A stretch of DNA of 64,000 nucleotides from JAPUME01 sp964605715 (GTDB lineage Bacteria; Acidobacteriota; Terriglobia; UBA7540; JAPUME01), in contig CAZSDV010000001.1 of the NCBI GenBank assembly GCA_964605715.1, forward strand, positions 1 through 64,000. The letters run 5' to 3'. Below, one piece after another: positions 1 through 8,665 of the stretch. A program made the translations under genes and the position numbers. The notes beneath the pieces were generated by a model, which saw nothing but the letters and a program-made list of their open reading frames with translations, was not told the DNA's origin and did no database searches. The first letter of the stretch is position 1. Each line of letters opens with the position of its first letter.

Positions 1-1
1 G

Positions 2-1048
2 GTGCTGACCATCGGGGCTGGGGGTTTGGGGTCACCACTAGCTCTTTATCTGGGGGCCGTAGGTGTGGGGCGCTTGGGCATGGTGGATTTTGACGTGGTT
101 GACTTCACTAACCTTCAACGCCAGATCATTCATTACACAGAAGATGTCGGCAAACCCAAGCTCGATTCCGCAAAAGACACCATTCATGACATTAACCCCA
201 ACGTCGAGGTGGTAGGCTACGAAGAACGACTTACTTCAGCGAATGCCCTCAGGATCTTTAAGGAATATGATGTTATCGCCGACGGGACCGACAATTTCCC
301 CACCCGTTATCTTGTGAACGATGCCTGCGTGCTACTTGGTAAGCCTAACGCTTACGGGAGCATATTCCGATTCGAAGGCCAGATCTCAGTTTTTGATGCG
401 CGGAAGGGACCCTGCTATCGATGCCTCTATCCGGAACCACCTCCGCCAGGGCTCGTTCCTAGTTGTGCTGAGGGTGGTGTTCTAGGAGTTCTACCCGGCA
501 TCGTTGGTTGCCTTCAGGCGCTCGAGACCATTAAGCTCATCCTGGGTAACGGTTCACCGTTGATCGGACGGTTATTGCTTTTTGATGCGCTGCAGTTAAA
601 ATTCCGTGAACTAAAGCTCCATAAGGATCCCGAATGCCCTATTTGTGGAACCAACCCCACCATTAAAGAATTGATCGACTACGAGGAATTCTGTGGAATT
701 CGAGGAGAGGAAACCGTGTCACAAGTAACCATTCCTGAACTTACACCTACGGAAGTAAAAAGGATGATGGACGAAAAGAAACCTTTTGTGCTCATTGATG
801 TTCGTGAGCCGCATGAATATCAGATTTGTAATATCCCTGGGGCAAAACTCATCCCGCTTGGAGACGTCCCTCAGCGAATGCATGAGCTCAACTCGGCTGA
901 CGAAATTGTGGTCCATTGCCGCTCAGGCCAACGTAGCGCTCAGGCGGTGGAATTTCTGATGAAGGCTGGATTCGGCAAGATCCACAATCTCAAGGGTGGA
1001 GTATTAGCCTGGTCGGACGAGGTTGATCCTTCCGTGCCCAAATACTAA
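2..1048 (+). CDS. moeB: MoeB/ThiF-type adenylyltransferase fused to a rhodanese domain (5' end cut by window)
   Basis: This E1-like enzyme adenylates the C-terminal glycine of a ubiquitin-like sulfur carrier (MoaD/ThiS type), and its rhodanese domain can supply the sulfur. The visible protein opens directly in the ATP-binding loop GAGGLGS (residues 5-11), so roughly 25-30 residues lie outside the window. The first in-frame GTG is probably internal and not the true start. Other motifs are DGTDNF (94-99), zinc cysteines C138/C141 and C212/C215, and the conserved C155 in PSCAEGG. Residues from about 243 form a rhodanese domain with active-site loop CRSGQRS (C306). The family is clear. Whether it serves molybdopterin, thiamine or another sulfur carrier cannot be decided here. 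A peroxiredoxin follows 56 bp downstream. Confidence 0.9.
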   Translation: MLTIGAGGLGSPLALYLGAVGVGRLGMVDFDVVDFTNLQRQIIHYTEDVGKPKLDSAKDTIHDINPNVEVVGYEERLTSANALRIFKEYDVIADGTDNFPTRYLVNDACVLLGKPNAYGSIFRFEGQISVFDARKGPCYRCLYPEPPPPGLVPSCAEGGVLGVLPGIVGCLQALETIKLILGNGSPLIGRLLLFDALQLKFRELKLHKDPECPICGTNPTIKELIDYEEFCGIRGEETVSQVTIPELTPTEVKRMMDEKKPFVLIDVREPHEYQICNIPGAKLIPLGDVPQRMHELNSADEIVVHCRSGQRSAQAVEFLMKAGFGKIHNLKGGVLAWSDEVDPSVPKY

Positions 1049-1104
1049 TTACCGAAAGCTAAAAGCCTAACCACGCATATCCATATGTTCACAGGAGGAA
1101 TCTC

Positions 1105-1572
1105 ATGAGTCAACTAATTGCAGTAGGCGAAAGGGCACCTGATTTCACTCTACAGGATCAGGACCAAAATGATGTTAGTCTTAGCAGCTTCCAGGGAGAA
1201 AAGAATGTGATTCTTGCATTTTATCCGCTTGACTTCAGTCCTGTTTGCAGTAATGAGCACGCTTGCTTTCGAGATGACCTGAAGAACTTTGAAGGCTTAA
1301 ATGCGCAGGTTCTAGGGATAAGTGTGGATAGCGCTTGGGCACACAAGGCATTTGCTCAGCAGCTCGGAGTAAGCTATCCATTGCTCGCAGACTTTAATCC
1401 CCGCGGCGAGGTTGCAGCAAAGTTCGGACTTTATCTGGAGGATAAAGGGATTACCCAGCGCGCTACTGTGATGATTGATAAGCAAGGGGTTGTTCGCTAT
1501 GTCTATGTGAACGAAATACTCCAGCAACGTGACAATAAAGAAATTGAAAAAGCCCTGAACCAGCTGGATTAA
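1105..1572 (+). CDS. Peroxiredoxin (AhpC/TSA family, AhpE/Bcp-like)
   Basis: A 155-residue thiol peroxidase expected to reduce hydrogen peroxide or organic peroxides in the cytoplasm. The thioredoxin fold starts with GERAPDFTLQDQD. The active-site stretch PLDFSPVCSNE places the peroxidatic cysteine at C48, and a second cysteine sits at C54. No C-terminal resolving cysteine is present, so it may work as a one-Cys enzyme or with C54; that is inference. The start is supported by AGGAGG about eight bases before the ATG. It sits directly behind the MoeB-rhodanese gene on the same strand and may be co-transcribed with it. Confidence 0.9.
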   Translation: MSQLIAVGERAPDFTLQDQDQNDVSLSSFQGEKNVILAFYPLDFSPVCSNEHACFRDDLKNFEGLNAQVLGISVDSAWAHKAFAQQLGVSYPLLADFNPRGEVAAKFGLYLEDKGITQRATVMIDKQGVVRYVYVNEILQQRDNKEIEKALNQLD

Positions 1573-1622
1573 TAATTACTCTCAATGGTCGTGCTTCCCA
1601 ACTTAAGGAATCTTTTAATTCC

Positions 1623-1910
1623 ATGGAACTTGGCGAGGCCGTAAGGTTTTACCGGAAAGCTACAGGCGGCTATGGGCGGTCTATGGATCTGGCGGCTTTC
1701 GGTCTTAGTAGGAGTGGAACTGAGAATATTTTTTCCGTCTGGGATGAGGACTACCAGATCAGTCGATTTATGGAGCTTACGCTTGAGGCCTCAAATCCAA
1801 CTCTTCAGGGACCCTCCTCCCGGCCATATACGGTCAACGGTTTTGAGTATTCTCACGTCCGATTTCATGCTGATATTGAACGAATGCTACCATCCACCCC
1901 GCCATCGTAG
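1623..1910 (+). CDS. Small hypothetical protein, 95 residues
   Basis: Not recognised. The reading frame gives a soluble, mixed alpha/beta-looking protein rich in aromatic and acidic residues (for example WDEDYQISRFMEL near residue 40) without signal peptide, membrane segment or cysteine. An AAGGAA element lies about a dozen bases before the ATG. It follows the peroxiredoxin by 50 bp on the same strand. The amino-acid composition looks protein-like, but a second open frame overlaps it (1672-1935), so coding status is only moderately supported. Confidence 0.45.
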   Translation: MELGEAVRFYRKATGGYGRSMDLAAFGLSRSGTENIFSVWDEDYQISRFMELTLEASNPTLQGPSSRPYTVNGFEYSHVRFHADIERMLPSTPPS

Positions 1911-1964
1911 AGTCCTCCAGGCAGATCTACTGTAAAGCGGTGAGCCTATCGTAATCGTCCAGTT

Positions 1965-1981
1965 CGGGGTTCGAATCCTCG
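1965..1981 (+). other. Isolated tRNA T-arm-like hairpin (possible tRNA fossil)
   Basis: The 17 bases CGGGG-TTCGAAT-CCTCG fold as a five-pair stem (one G-T wobble) around a canonical TTCGAAT loop, as in the T-arm of a tRNA. A stretch 20-40 bases upstream contains CTGTAAA, the anticodon loop of tRNA-Tyr(GTA), but its flanks do not pair and no matching acceptor strand is present. It is therefore not a functional tRNA. It may be a decayed tRNA or integration-site remnant beside the AT-richer pckA, or chance. Confidence 0.3.
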
Positions 1982-2018
1982 TGTTTTCTGTTATGGAAGG
2001 AGCTGTATTTGAGGGGTA

Positions 2019-3575
2019 CTAATATTGAGGACCGGCACTCTTAATTTCTTCAGATATATCAAATTTAGCAATATTCTGGGCGAACTTATGCGCTAGAATC
2101 TCAGCCTCTTTTTTGAAATCTTCCCGATTCCCCCATGTTTCAGATGGATTAAGTAATTTTGAATCAATCCCATTTAGTTCCGTGGGTATTTCTACATTCA
2201 TGATTTCTAGTTTATCTTTAGGTGAATCATTTATTGAGCCATCCTGAATTGATCTTATAATTGATCTCGTAACTGGTATATCAAATCGTTTTCCAATCCC
2301 GTAGGGGCCACCGGTCCAACCAGAATTCACAATGAAAACCTTACTGCCAAATTCTTCAATCCTTTTAATTAAAAGATTTGCATAAACTCCCGCAGGTCTT
2401 GGGAAGAAGGGCGCACCGTAACAAGTAGAAAAAGTTGAATCTATTTCCTTTGTTGAGCCAACCTCAGTTGATCCCACTTTGGCTGTGTAACCACTGAGAA
2501 AATGGTAGGCCGCAGCTTCTTTTGAGAGGATAACAACAGGTGGAAGGACGCCAGTTAAGTCGCAGGTCAGGAAGATAATTGCGTTTGGTTCACCTGCCAA
2601 GTTGGTGTCGTAGTGTTTTTCCACGTGAGACAGAGGGTAAACGGCTCTTGTATTTTCGGTAATTTTCTGGTCAGTAAAATCCACCTCGAGGGTATTTGGA
2701 TCAAAAACTACGTTTTCTATGACCGCTCCTCTTTTAATGGCATTCCATATGACAGGCTCGTTTTTTCTAGATAGATTTATAGTTTTGGCGTAACATCCCC
2801 CCTCAAAATTGAATACTACCCCTTCTCCCCAGCCATGTTCGTCGTCCCCAATCAACCACCGATCGGGATCAGCAGACAGCGTTGTTTTTCCAGTTCCAGA
2901 GAGCCCGAAAAATAAGGATACATCTCCATCAGAGCCGACGTTTGCAGCGCAATGCATCGGAAGGACGCCATGCTCAGGGAGAATAAAATTTAAAACTCCA
3001 AACATAGATTTTTTCATTTCTCCGGCATAGGGCATACCAAGAATTAAAATTTTCTTTTCGGAAAGGTTTATGATTACTGTTCCATCTGAATTTGTTCCGT
3101 GTTTTTTGGGATCACAGAAAAAGTTTGGTGCACACCGAAGATGCCAGGGCGGTTTATTGCTAGGATTAAATGAGGAGGGGCGAATTAAAAGAGTTTGGCA
3201 AAATAGGTTGTGCCACGCTAACTCATTCTCAACTAGTACCGGTTGGTAATGGTCAGAACTTGCCCCTACATGAAGATCTGCAGTGTAAGTCGTTTTGTTT
3301 TTTAAGTAGTTTTCTGATTCTTGCCAAAGGCGATTAAAATTTTCTGATCCTATGGGTTGATTGTTTGGCCCCCAATCAACGGAGTGAGTCGTCAGAGAAT
3401 CCTGCACTAGGAAACGGTCCTTTGGGCTTCTGCCTGTTCTCTTGCCAGTTGTAACTACTAGGGCTCCGTTTGAAACAATCCTCCCCTCGTTGTTTTCCAC
3501 GGCCAGATCTAAAAGACGGTCGATGGGCAGATTATGGTTCAAGGGATCTTTTTCTCCTTTTAGAGCGCGCACCAT
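2019..3575 (-). CDS. pckA: Phosphoenolpyruvate carboxykinase (ATP)
   Basis: This enzyme converts oxaloacetate plus ATP to phosphoenolpyruvate plus CO2, the entry step of gluconeogenesis. At 518 residues it is slightly shorter than the usual 530-540. Signatures are GKRTGRSPKDRF (44-55), the P-loop GLSGTGKTT (224-232), the metal-binding GDDEHGWG (243-250) and NFEGGCYAKTI (256-266). The ATG at 3575 has no good ribosome-binding site. An in-frame TTG at 3542 is preceded by AAAAGGAG and is a realistic alternative start that keeps the whole catalytic core. Base composition is lower in GC than most neighbours: sampled 60-base rows give 19, 20, 28 and 19 G+C, against 32 in an iscS row. This suggests, but does not prove, a different origin. 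Confidence 0.95.
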   Translation of the reverse strand: MVRALKGEKDPLNHNLPIDRLLDLAVENNEGRIVSNGALVVTTGKRTGRSPKDRFLVQDSLTTHSVDWGPNNQPIGSENFNRLWQESENYLKNKTTYTADLHVGASSDHYQPVLVENELAWHNLFCQTLLIRPSSFNPSNKPPWHLRCAPNFFCDPKKHGTNSDGTVIINLSEKKILILGMPYAGEMKKSMFGVLNFILPEHGVLPMHCAANVGSDGDVSLFFGLSGTGKTTLSADPDRWLIGDDEHGWGEGVVFNFEGGCYAKTINLSRKNEPVIWNAIKRGAVIENVVFDPNTLEVDFTDQKITENTRAVYPLSHVEKHYDTNLAGEPNAIIFLTCDLTGVLPPVVILSKEAAAYHFLSGYTAKVGSTEVGSTKEIDSTFSTCYGAPFFPRPAGVYANLLIKRIEEFGSKVFIVNSGWTGGPYGIGKRFDIPVTRSIIRSIQDGSINDSPKDKLEIMNVEIPTELNGIDSKLLNPSETWGNREDFKKEAEILAHKFAQNIAKFDISEEIKSAGPQY

Positions 3576-3584
3576 GACAGAACA

Positions 3585-3654
3585 AAAAATTTAGCCTTTC
3601 CAGCAAACAGGCTATACCGTCTAGTGGTATCTGGCTGGTAAGGCGGAGGCCGCC
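3585..3654 (-). promoter_or_regulatory. Candidate structured leader of pckA
   Basis: Four short complementary pairs are packed just upstream of pckA. They are GGCGG/CCGCC (3642-3646 with 3650-3654), CCAGC/GCTGG (3600-3604 with 3634-3638), ATACC/GGTAT (3614-3618 with 3626-3630) and AGCCT/AGGCT (3593-3597 with 3609-3613). In the pckA direction the last hairpin is followed by a T-run, like a weak terminator. Its loop contains the CCAGC that otherwise pairs with GCTGG, so the two folds compete. This could be an attenuator, but the stems are only five pairs each. The rest of 3576-3872 shows nothing else recognisable apart from room for divergent promoters. Confidence 0.3.
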
Positions 3655-3872
3655 ATTCATGGTTATTATTTTGGCCTTATTTATTTTTCCAAACAAACAT
3701 TTAGCGTTGTTACAGTGAAGACCAGCCCTTCCAATGTAGCGGTAATTTCATGAAAATACAAGCAACTGAGGCTTAATTAGAAACCAACTTTCTGTTACAT
3801 TGAACGTAGCATGGATGGAAAAAATTACCCCTTTAATTCCTTAGGTTTTAGATATGCCACAAGGAGGCTCCA

Positions 3873-4448
3873 TTGAATCGATTGCTATTCTACGCGTTGA
3901 TGGTTGTCAGCGGGACGGTTCTCTTACTACTCCCGACCACATCCTTTTCCCAAGAAGCCGCCAAGGACCCAACGAGCGAGCTAGTAATTGGACGGCTAAT
4001 CTATATCAGCCCCATGCCAGGAAATTTGGATCGGTGGATTGTTGACTCCCTGCGTCGCTGGGGAAAGTATACGGTTACGGGAGACCCCGAAGGAGTTGAT
4101 TTAGTGTGGGAAGTTAATCGTCCAGGTACAGGGATCACGTTTAGAAAGGACCGCCGCGGTCTCCCTGTTCCTGAAAAGAGAGGCAATAAGGTGAGGAATT
4201 CGATTTCGCTGACCATCACTGACTGGGTGACCGGAGAGTCACTCTGGCATGTGGTTTTTTCCAATAAGAAACGAAGAAAGAAGGACCTACCTCAACCTGC
4301 TGGTCCTAGCAGTACTGTGTCCACCCGGAAGTTAAGCGCTGAACAACTAGCTGAGCGGGTTGTGAACCGACTGAGGAAATACGTGAAACAATTGGAAGGT
4401 GGAGGAGTGCCCTCCTCGTCCACTATTCAGGAGGAAGAATCACATTGA
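3873..4448 (+). CDS. Exported hypothetical protein, 191 residues
   Basis: The TTG start at 3873 is preceded by AAGGAGG, which decides the start. The first 26 or so residues form a Sec signal peptide (hydrophobic VVSGTVLLLLPTTSFSQ with probable cleavage after SFS). The mature part contains a stretch reading LDRWIVDSLRRWGKYTV followed by an acidic, ADP-like DLVWEVN segment and a later SLTITDWVTGESLWHV segment. This is reminiscent of acidobacterial envelope proteins with a CsgG/LptE-like fold, but I cannot assign a family. The C-terminus is basic and then helical. It likely acts in the periplasm or on the outer membrane. No partner is evident from the neighbours. Confidence 0.75.
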   Translation: MNRLLFYALMVVSGTVLLLLPTTSFSQEAAKDPTSELVIGRLIYISPMPGNLDRWIVDSLRRWGKYTVTGDPEGVDLVWEVNRPGTGITFRKDRRGLPVPEKRGNKVRNSISLTITDWVTGESLWHVVFSNKKRRKKDLPQPAGPSSTVSTRKLSAEQLAERVVNRLRKYVKQLEGGGVPSSSTIQEEESH

Positions 4449-4641
4449 CTCAGCTCGGCCTACCCTACCAAATCCCTCCACAGCCCAGCAAAAGGACTTG
4501 CACCGACCATTTGTCAGGCATGATCACTCAAGGATACGGTGATCGACCGCCACCCCTTAAGGTTAATTTACAGCCATTCAGGGTACCTTTTTAACCATCT
4601 AGAGGAATATTGTTCCTAGTCCGAACTGATTCTAGGAAAAT

Positions 4642-4672
4642 AGGACAGAATTAGTCGTATATTTAATATAGT
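4642..4672 (+). promoter_or_regulatory. Candidate iscR promoter with overlapping IscR-type operator
   Basis: The 13 bases at 4644-4656, GACAGAATTAGTC, match the core of the Escherichia coli type-1 IscR site (GACTRWWWYAGTC) at 12 of 13 positions. The right flank GTATAT also partly fits. The element overlaps a possible -35 (AGGACA, 4642-4647), spaced 16 bases from an AT-rich -10 (TAATAT, 4664-4669). A repressor bound here would block iscR transcription, matching the autoregulation known for IscR. The rest of 4449-4777 is non-coding with nothing else recognised. Binding by this particular IscR homologue is inference. Confidence 0.4.
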
Positions 4673-4777
4673 ATTTCTTTTACGGTCCTGTGTTTTGTTA
4701 GTATCTTTTTTAGGGCAGCTTAAACATATTTGTTAAGTGGTATAGATTTTATCAGACTTGTTTTGTTGGATTTTTTT

Positions 4778-5215
4778 ATGATTAGGCTAAGTAAAAAAGC
4801 AGACTATGGCTTAATCGCTGCCACCCATTTGGCGCGGTTCTGGAGTGTGGGCTGGTGTAGCGCCAAGGATATTGCCGATGCCTATCTTATACCACCACCA
4901 TTGATGGCTAAGATTTTGCAGCGCATGGTAAAAGATGGAATTCTGGTCTCACAGCACGGGATCAATGGCGGCTACTCCTTAGCAAGGCCGCCCGAGAAGA
5001 TTACAGCATTTGAAATCATAGCTGCCATTGACGGTCCAGTGCAGATTACCTCTTGCGTTACGACAAAGGGAGAGTGTTATCAATCACCCAGGTGTAACGT
5101 GCGAGAGCCGCTTCGCAAGGTGAATGAGCGCGTGATCAATGTCCTTTCAGAGGTTACCTTGTCTGGGATGAACGATTCACTTCCCGGACTTGTGGGAATA
5201 CAGGGAGTCCTGTGA
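4778..5215 (+). CDS. iscR: Rrf2-family [2Fe-2S]-responsive regulator IscR
   Basis: A 145-residue winged-helix repressor that senses iron-sulfur cluster supply and controls the downstream isc genes. The start at [11 protein letters not shown] is chosen because this is the normal N-terminus of the family; an upstream in-frame start at 4730 would add a 16-residue hydrophobic extension. The recognition region includes [17 protein letters not shown] and [11 protein letters not shown]. Three cluster-ligand cysteines occur at C93, C100 and C106 (spacing 6 and 5). The stop codon overlaps the iscS start (TGATG), indicating translational coupling. The last ten codons and the stop fall inside the duplicated unit and are repeated in front of the second iscS. 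Confidence 0.92.
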   Translation: MIRLSKKADYGLIAATHLARFWSVGWCSAKDIADAYLIPPPLMAKILQRMVKDGILVSQHGINGGYSLARPPEKITAFEIIAAIDGPVQITSCVTTKGECYQSPRCNVREPLRKVNERVINVLSEVTLSGMNDSLPGLVGIQGVL

Positions 5216-6429
5216 TGAAGTTGCCGATTTATTTGGATAATCATGCTACAACGCCGGTAGACCCTCGAGTCCTTGAGGAGATGCTGCCCTATTTTACTGA
5301 AGTTTACGGGAACGCAGCGAGCCGCAATCACGAGTATGGCTGGAAGGCGGAAGAGGCTGTAGATAAAGCCCGTCGGCAGGTCGCCGATTTGATCAATGCA
5401 ACACCCAAGGAAATTGTTTTCACCTCTGGAGCTACCGAGTCCGATAATTTAGCTCTCAAGGGTGTAGCTCAGATGTATAGAGAGAGGGGAAACCATATCA
5501 TTACCCTGCCCACCGAGCACAAAGCTATTGGGGACTGTTGCAAGCGCCTCGAGAAAGAGGGATATCAGGTCAGCACTCTTCCGGTCAAAGACGACGGCCT
5601 TGTTGACCTTGACGAGCTTCGAAGCGCCATAACCGATAAAACGATTTTAATTTCTATTATGGCAGCCAACAACGAAATTGGGGTCCTGCAGCCCATCGAA
5701 GAAATTGGCAAGATTGCCCGCGAAAAGGGTGTGTTATTCCACTCGGATGCCACCCAGGCTGTGGGCAAAGTTCCGCTTGACGTGCAAGCCATGAATATCG
5801 ACCTGTTGTCCATTTCGGCCCACAAGATGTATGGCCCGAAAGGCGTCGGTGCTCTCTTCGTTCGCAGGAAGAAGCCTCGTGTACAGATTACACCTATCAT
5901 CGATGGTGGAGGCCATGAGAGAGGAATGCGTTCGGGAACGCTGGCTGTTCCCAGCATTGTTGGGCTCGGTGCGGCTTGTGAAATTTGCCAGAGAGAGATG
6001 CCGCAGGAGTCAATCCGAATGAAGGCTCTCCGAGATCGCCTTCAGAAGGGCATCCAGTCTCGCCTAGATGAGGTTTATATTAATGGAAGCATGGAGCATC
6101 GCCTACCTCAGAACCTGAATCTTAGTTTTGCTTATGTGGAAGGTGAGTCGCTTCTGATGGGTATCCGTGACGTGGCCGTCTCCTCGGGTTCGGCCTGTAC
6201 GTCAGCCACGCTAGAGCCTTCTTATGTGTTAAAGGCCCTTGGAGTGGGGGAGGATTTGGCCCATACTTCGATCCGTTTTGGTGTCGGGCGTTTCAACACG
6301 GAAGAGGAAATTGACTACGTTGCCGACCGGGTGGTTGAGACCGTAAACCGCCTACGGGAGCTTTCGCCGCTATACGAAATGGCAAAGGAAGGAATCGACA
6401 TCAGTAAGGTTTCATGGGCTGGCGATTAG
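5215..6429 (+). CDS. iscS: Cysteine desulfurase IscS, copy 1
   Basis: A pyridoxal-phosphate enzyme that takes sulfur from cysteine, forms a persulfide and passes it to IscU and to tRNA-thiolation enzymes such as ThiI. At 404 residues it has the usual IscS length. The substrate end reads [19 protein letters not shown], the PLP lysine is K204 in [10 protein letters not shown], and the catalytic cysteine is C328 in SSGSACTS. The ATG at 5215 overlaps the iscR stop (TGATG); a GTG one codon upstream is possible. An identical copy lies 1770 bp downstream. Confidence 0.97.
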   Translation: MKLPIYLDNHATTPVDPRVLEEMLPYFTEVYGNAASRNHEYGWKAEEAVDKARRQVADLINATPKEIVFTSGATESDNLALKGVAQMYRERGNHIITLPTEHKAIGDCCKRLEKEGYQVSTLPVKDDGLVDLDELRSAITDKTILISIMAANNEIGVLQPIEEIGKIAREKGVLFHSDATQAVGKVPLDVQAMNIDLLSISAHKMYGPKGVGALFVRRKKPRVQITPIIDGGGHERGMRSGTLAVPSIVGLGAACEICQREMPQESIRMKALRDRLQKGIQSRLDEVYINGSMEHRLPQNLNLSFAYVEGESLLMGIRDVAVSSGSACTSATLEPSYVLKALGVGEDLAHTSIRFGVGRFNTEEEIDYVADRVVETVNRLRELSPLYEMAKEGIDISKVSWAGD

Positions 6430-6499
6430 GCTGTCAGCTCTGAAAAAGTTATTTGTATTTTTACTCAAATCAATGTGAATTCGTACGGGAGATACCACT

Positions 6500-6895
6500 A
6501 TGGCATATTCGGATAAGGTGATCGAGCATTACAACAATCCACGGAATGTAGGGTCCTTGCCCAAGGAAGATCCTGATGTCGGCACCGGTATGGTCGGTGC
6601 ACCTGAATGTGGTGACGTGATGAAGCTACAATTGAAGGTGAATCCTGAAACTTCGGTTATCGAGGATGCCAAATTCAAGACATTTGGCTGTGGTAGCGCT
6701 ATTGCTAGCTCTAGCCTTGCGACGGAGTGGGTTAAAGGGAAAACAATTGACGAGGCTTACGAGATTAAAAACACTGAGATCGTTAACGAATTGAGCTTAC
6801 CTCCGGTCAAAATTCACTGTTCAGTGCTTGCTGAAGATGCCATTAAGGCAGCTGTTAACGATTGGAAACAGAAGGCGGAGAAGGGCAAGAAGTAA
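6500..6895 (+). CDS. iscU: Iron-sulfur cluster scaffold IscU, copy 1
   Basis: A 131-residue scaffold on which [2Fe-2S] clusters are built from IscS-derived sulfur and iron, then handed to HscA/HscB. Ligands are C37 and D39 (in PECGDV), C64 (in FGCGSA), and H106/C107. The LPPVK motif at 100-104 is the HscA recognition site, which agrees with hscA and hscB lying downstream. The start follows GGGAGA by a few bases. It is identical to the second copy at 8270-8665. Confidence 0.97.
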   Translation: MAYSDKVIEHYNNPRNVGSLPKEDPDVGTGMVGAPECGDVMKLQLKVNPETSVIEDAKFKTFGCGSAIASSSLATEWVKGKTIDEAYEIKNTEIVNELSLPPVKIHCSVLAEDAIKAAVNDWKQKAEKGKK

Positions 6896-6984
6896 CTGGC
6901 TTAGCAGTGGGAGCATTTCGGAGTGCGCGCTCCATTCCAGGTGAACGGGAAAGCCGGACTTGTGGGAATACAGGGAGTCCTGTG

Positions 6985-8199
6985 ATGAAGTTGCCGATTT
7001 ATTTGGATAATCATGCTACAACGCCGGTAGACCCTCGAGTCCTTGAGGAGATGCTGCCCTATTTTACTGAAGTTTACGGGAACGCAGCGAGCCGCAATCA
7101 CGAGTATGGCTGGAAGGCGGAAGAGGCTGTAGATAAAGCCCGTCGGCAGGTCGCCGATTTGATCAATGCAACACCCAAGGAAATTGTTTTCACCTCTGGA
7201 GCTACCGAGTCCGATAATTTAGCTCTCAAGGGTGTAGCTCAGATGTATAGAGAGAGGGGAAACCATATCATTACCCTGCCCACCGAGCACAAAGCTATTG
7301 GGGACTGTTGCAAGCGCCTCGAGAAAGAGGGATATCAGGTCAGCACTCTTCCGGTCAAAGACGACGGCCTTGTTGACCTTGACGAGCTTCGAAGCGCCAT
7401 AACCGATAAAACGATTTTAATTTCTATTATGGCAGCCAACAACGAAATTGGGGTCCTGCAGCCCATCGAAGAAATTGGCAAGATTGCCCGCGAAAAGGGT
7501 GTGTTATTCCACTCGGATGCCACCCAGGCTGTGGGCAAAGTTCCGCTTGACGTGCAAGCCATGAATATCGACCTGTTGTCCATTTCGGCCCACAAGATGT
7601 ATGGCCCGAAAGGCGTCGGTGCTCTCTTCGTTCGCAGGAAGAAGCCTCGTGTACAGATTACACCTATCATCGATGGTGGAGGCCATGAGAGAGGAATGCG
7701 TTCGGGAACGCTGGCTGTTCCCAGCATTGTTGGGCTCGGTGCGGCTTGTGAAATTTGCCAGAGAGAGATGCCGCAGGAGTCAATCCGAATGAAGGCTCTC
7801 CGAGATCGCCTTCAGAAGGGCATCCAGTCTCGCCTAGATGAGGTTTATATTAATGGAAGCATGGAGCATCGCCTACCTCAGAACCTGAATCTTAGTTTTG
7901 CTTATGTGGAAGGTGAGTCGCTTCTGATGGGTATCCGTGACGTGGCCGTCTCCTCGGGTTCGGCCTGTACGTCAGCCACGCTAGAGCCTTCTTATGTGTT
8001 AAAGGCCCTTGGAGTGGGGGAGGATTTGGCCCATACTTCGATCCGTTTTGGTGTCGGGCGTTTCAACACGGAAGAGGAAATTGACTACGTTGCCGACCGG
8101 GTGGTTGAGACCGTAAACCGCCTACGGGAGCTTTCGCCGCTATACGAAATGGCAAAGGAAGGAATCGACATCAGTAAGGTTTCATGGGCTGGCGATTAG
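6985..8199 (+). CDS. iscS: Cysteine desulfurase IscS, copy 2 (identical duplicate)
   Basis: Same 404-residue protein as copy 1, with PLP lysine K204 and catalytic C328. The frame stays open upstream to 6862, reading out of frame through the iscU end and the junction, but the real start is the ATG at 6985. It sits in the same ribosome-binding context as copy 1, because the last 31 bases of iscR were duplicated with it. An intact second copy would raise desulfurase dosage within the operon. No divergence between copies is visible. Confidence 0.9.
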   Translation: MKLPIYLDNHATTPVDPRVLEEMLPYFTEVYGNAASRNHEYGWKAEEAVDKARRQVADLINATPKEIVFTSGATESDNLALKGVAQMYRERGNHIITLPTEHKAIGDCCKRLEKEGYQVSTLPVKDDGLVDLDELRSAITDKTILISIMAANNEIGVLQPIEEIGKIAREKGVLFHSDATQAVGKVPLDVQAMNIDLLSISAHKMYGPKGVGALFVRRKKPRVQITPIIDGGGHERGMRSGTLAVPSIVGLGAACEICQREMPQESIRMKALRDRLQKGIQSRLDEVYINGSMEHRLPQNLNLSFAYVEGESLLMGIRDVAVSSGSACTSATLEPSYVLKALGVGEDLAHTSIRFGVGRFNTEEEIDYVADRVVETVNRLRELSPLYEMAKEGIDISKVSWAGD

Positions 8200-8269
8200 G
8201 CTGTCAGCTCTGAAAAAGTTATTTGTATTTTTACTCAAATCAATGTGAATTCGTACGGGAGATACCACT

Positions 8270-8665
8270 ATGGCATATTCGGATAAGGTGATCGAGCATT
8301 ACAACAATCCACGGAATGTAGGGTCCTTGCCCAAGGAAGATCCTGATGTCGGCACCGGTATGGTCGGTGCACCTGAATGTGGTGACGTGATGAAGCTACA
8401 ATTGAAGGTGAATCCTGAAACTTCGGTTATCGAGGATGCCAAATTCAAGACATTTGGCTGTGGTAGCGCTATTGCTAGCTCTAGCCTTGCGACGGAGTGG
8501 GTTAAAGGGAAAACAATTGACGAGGCTTACGAGATTAAAAACACTGAGATCGTTAACGAATTGAGCTTACCTCCGGTCAAAATTCACTGTTCAGTGCTTG
8601 CTGAAGATGCCATTAAGGCAGCTGTTAACGATTGGAAACAGAAGGCGGAGAAGGGCAAGAAGTAA
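8270..8665 (+). CDS. iscU: Iron-sulfur cluster scaffold IscU, copy 2 (identical duplicate)
   Basis: Identical in protein sequence to the first iscU, with C37, D39, C64, H106, C107 and LPPVK all kept. It is the copy physically adjacent to iscA and therefore holds the ancestral position at the 3' side of the unit. After its stop the duplicated sequence continues for 58 bp before the repeat ends at 8723 and unique sequence leads into iscA. Confidence 0.9.
   Translation: MAYSDKVIEHYNNPRNVGSLPKEDPDVGTGMVGAPECGDVMKLQLKVNPETSVIEDAKFKTFGCGSAIASSSLATEWVKGKTIDEAYEIKNTEIVNELSLPPVKIHCSVLAEDAIKAAVNDWKQKAEKGKK

Noticed and set aside
1672..1935. Second open frame overlapping the small hypothetical gene
   Set aside because: It overlaps the more protein-like frame at 1623-1910, has an Arg/Leu-rich composition typical of a shadow frame and no ribosome-binding site.
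5565..5957. 130-codon antisense frame in iscS, repeated at 7335-7727
   Set aside because: It is a mirror of the iscS coding sequence and appears twice only because the gene is duplicated.
6862..6984. Upstream extension of the second iscS frame giving a 445-residue protein
   Set aside because: The extra residues come from reading the iscU end and the duplication junction in another phase. The normal IscS start with its ribosome-binding site is the ATG at 6985.
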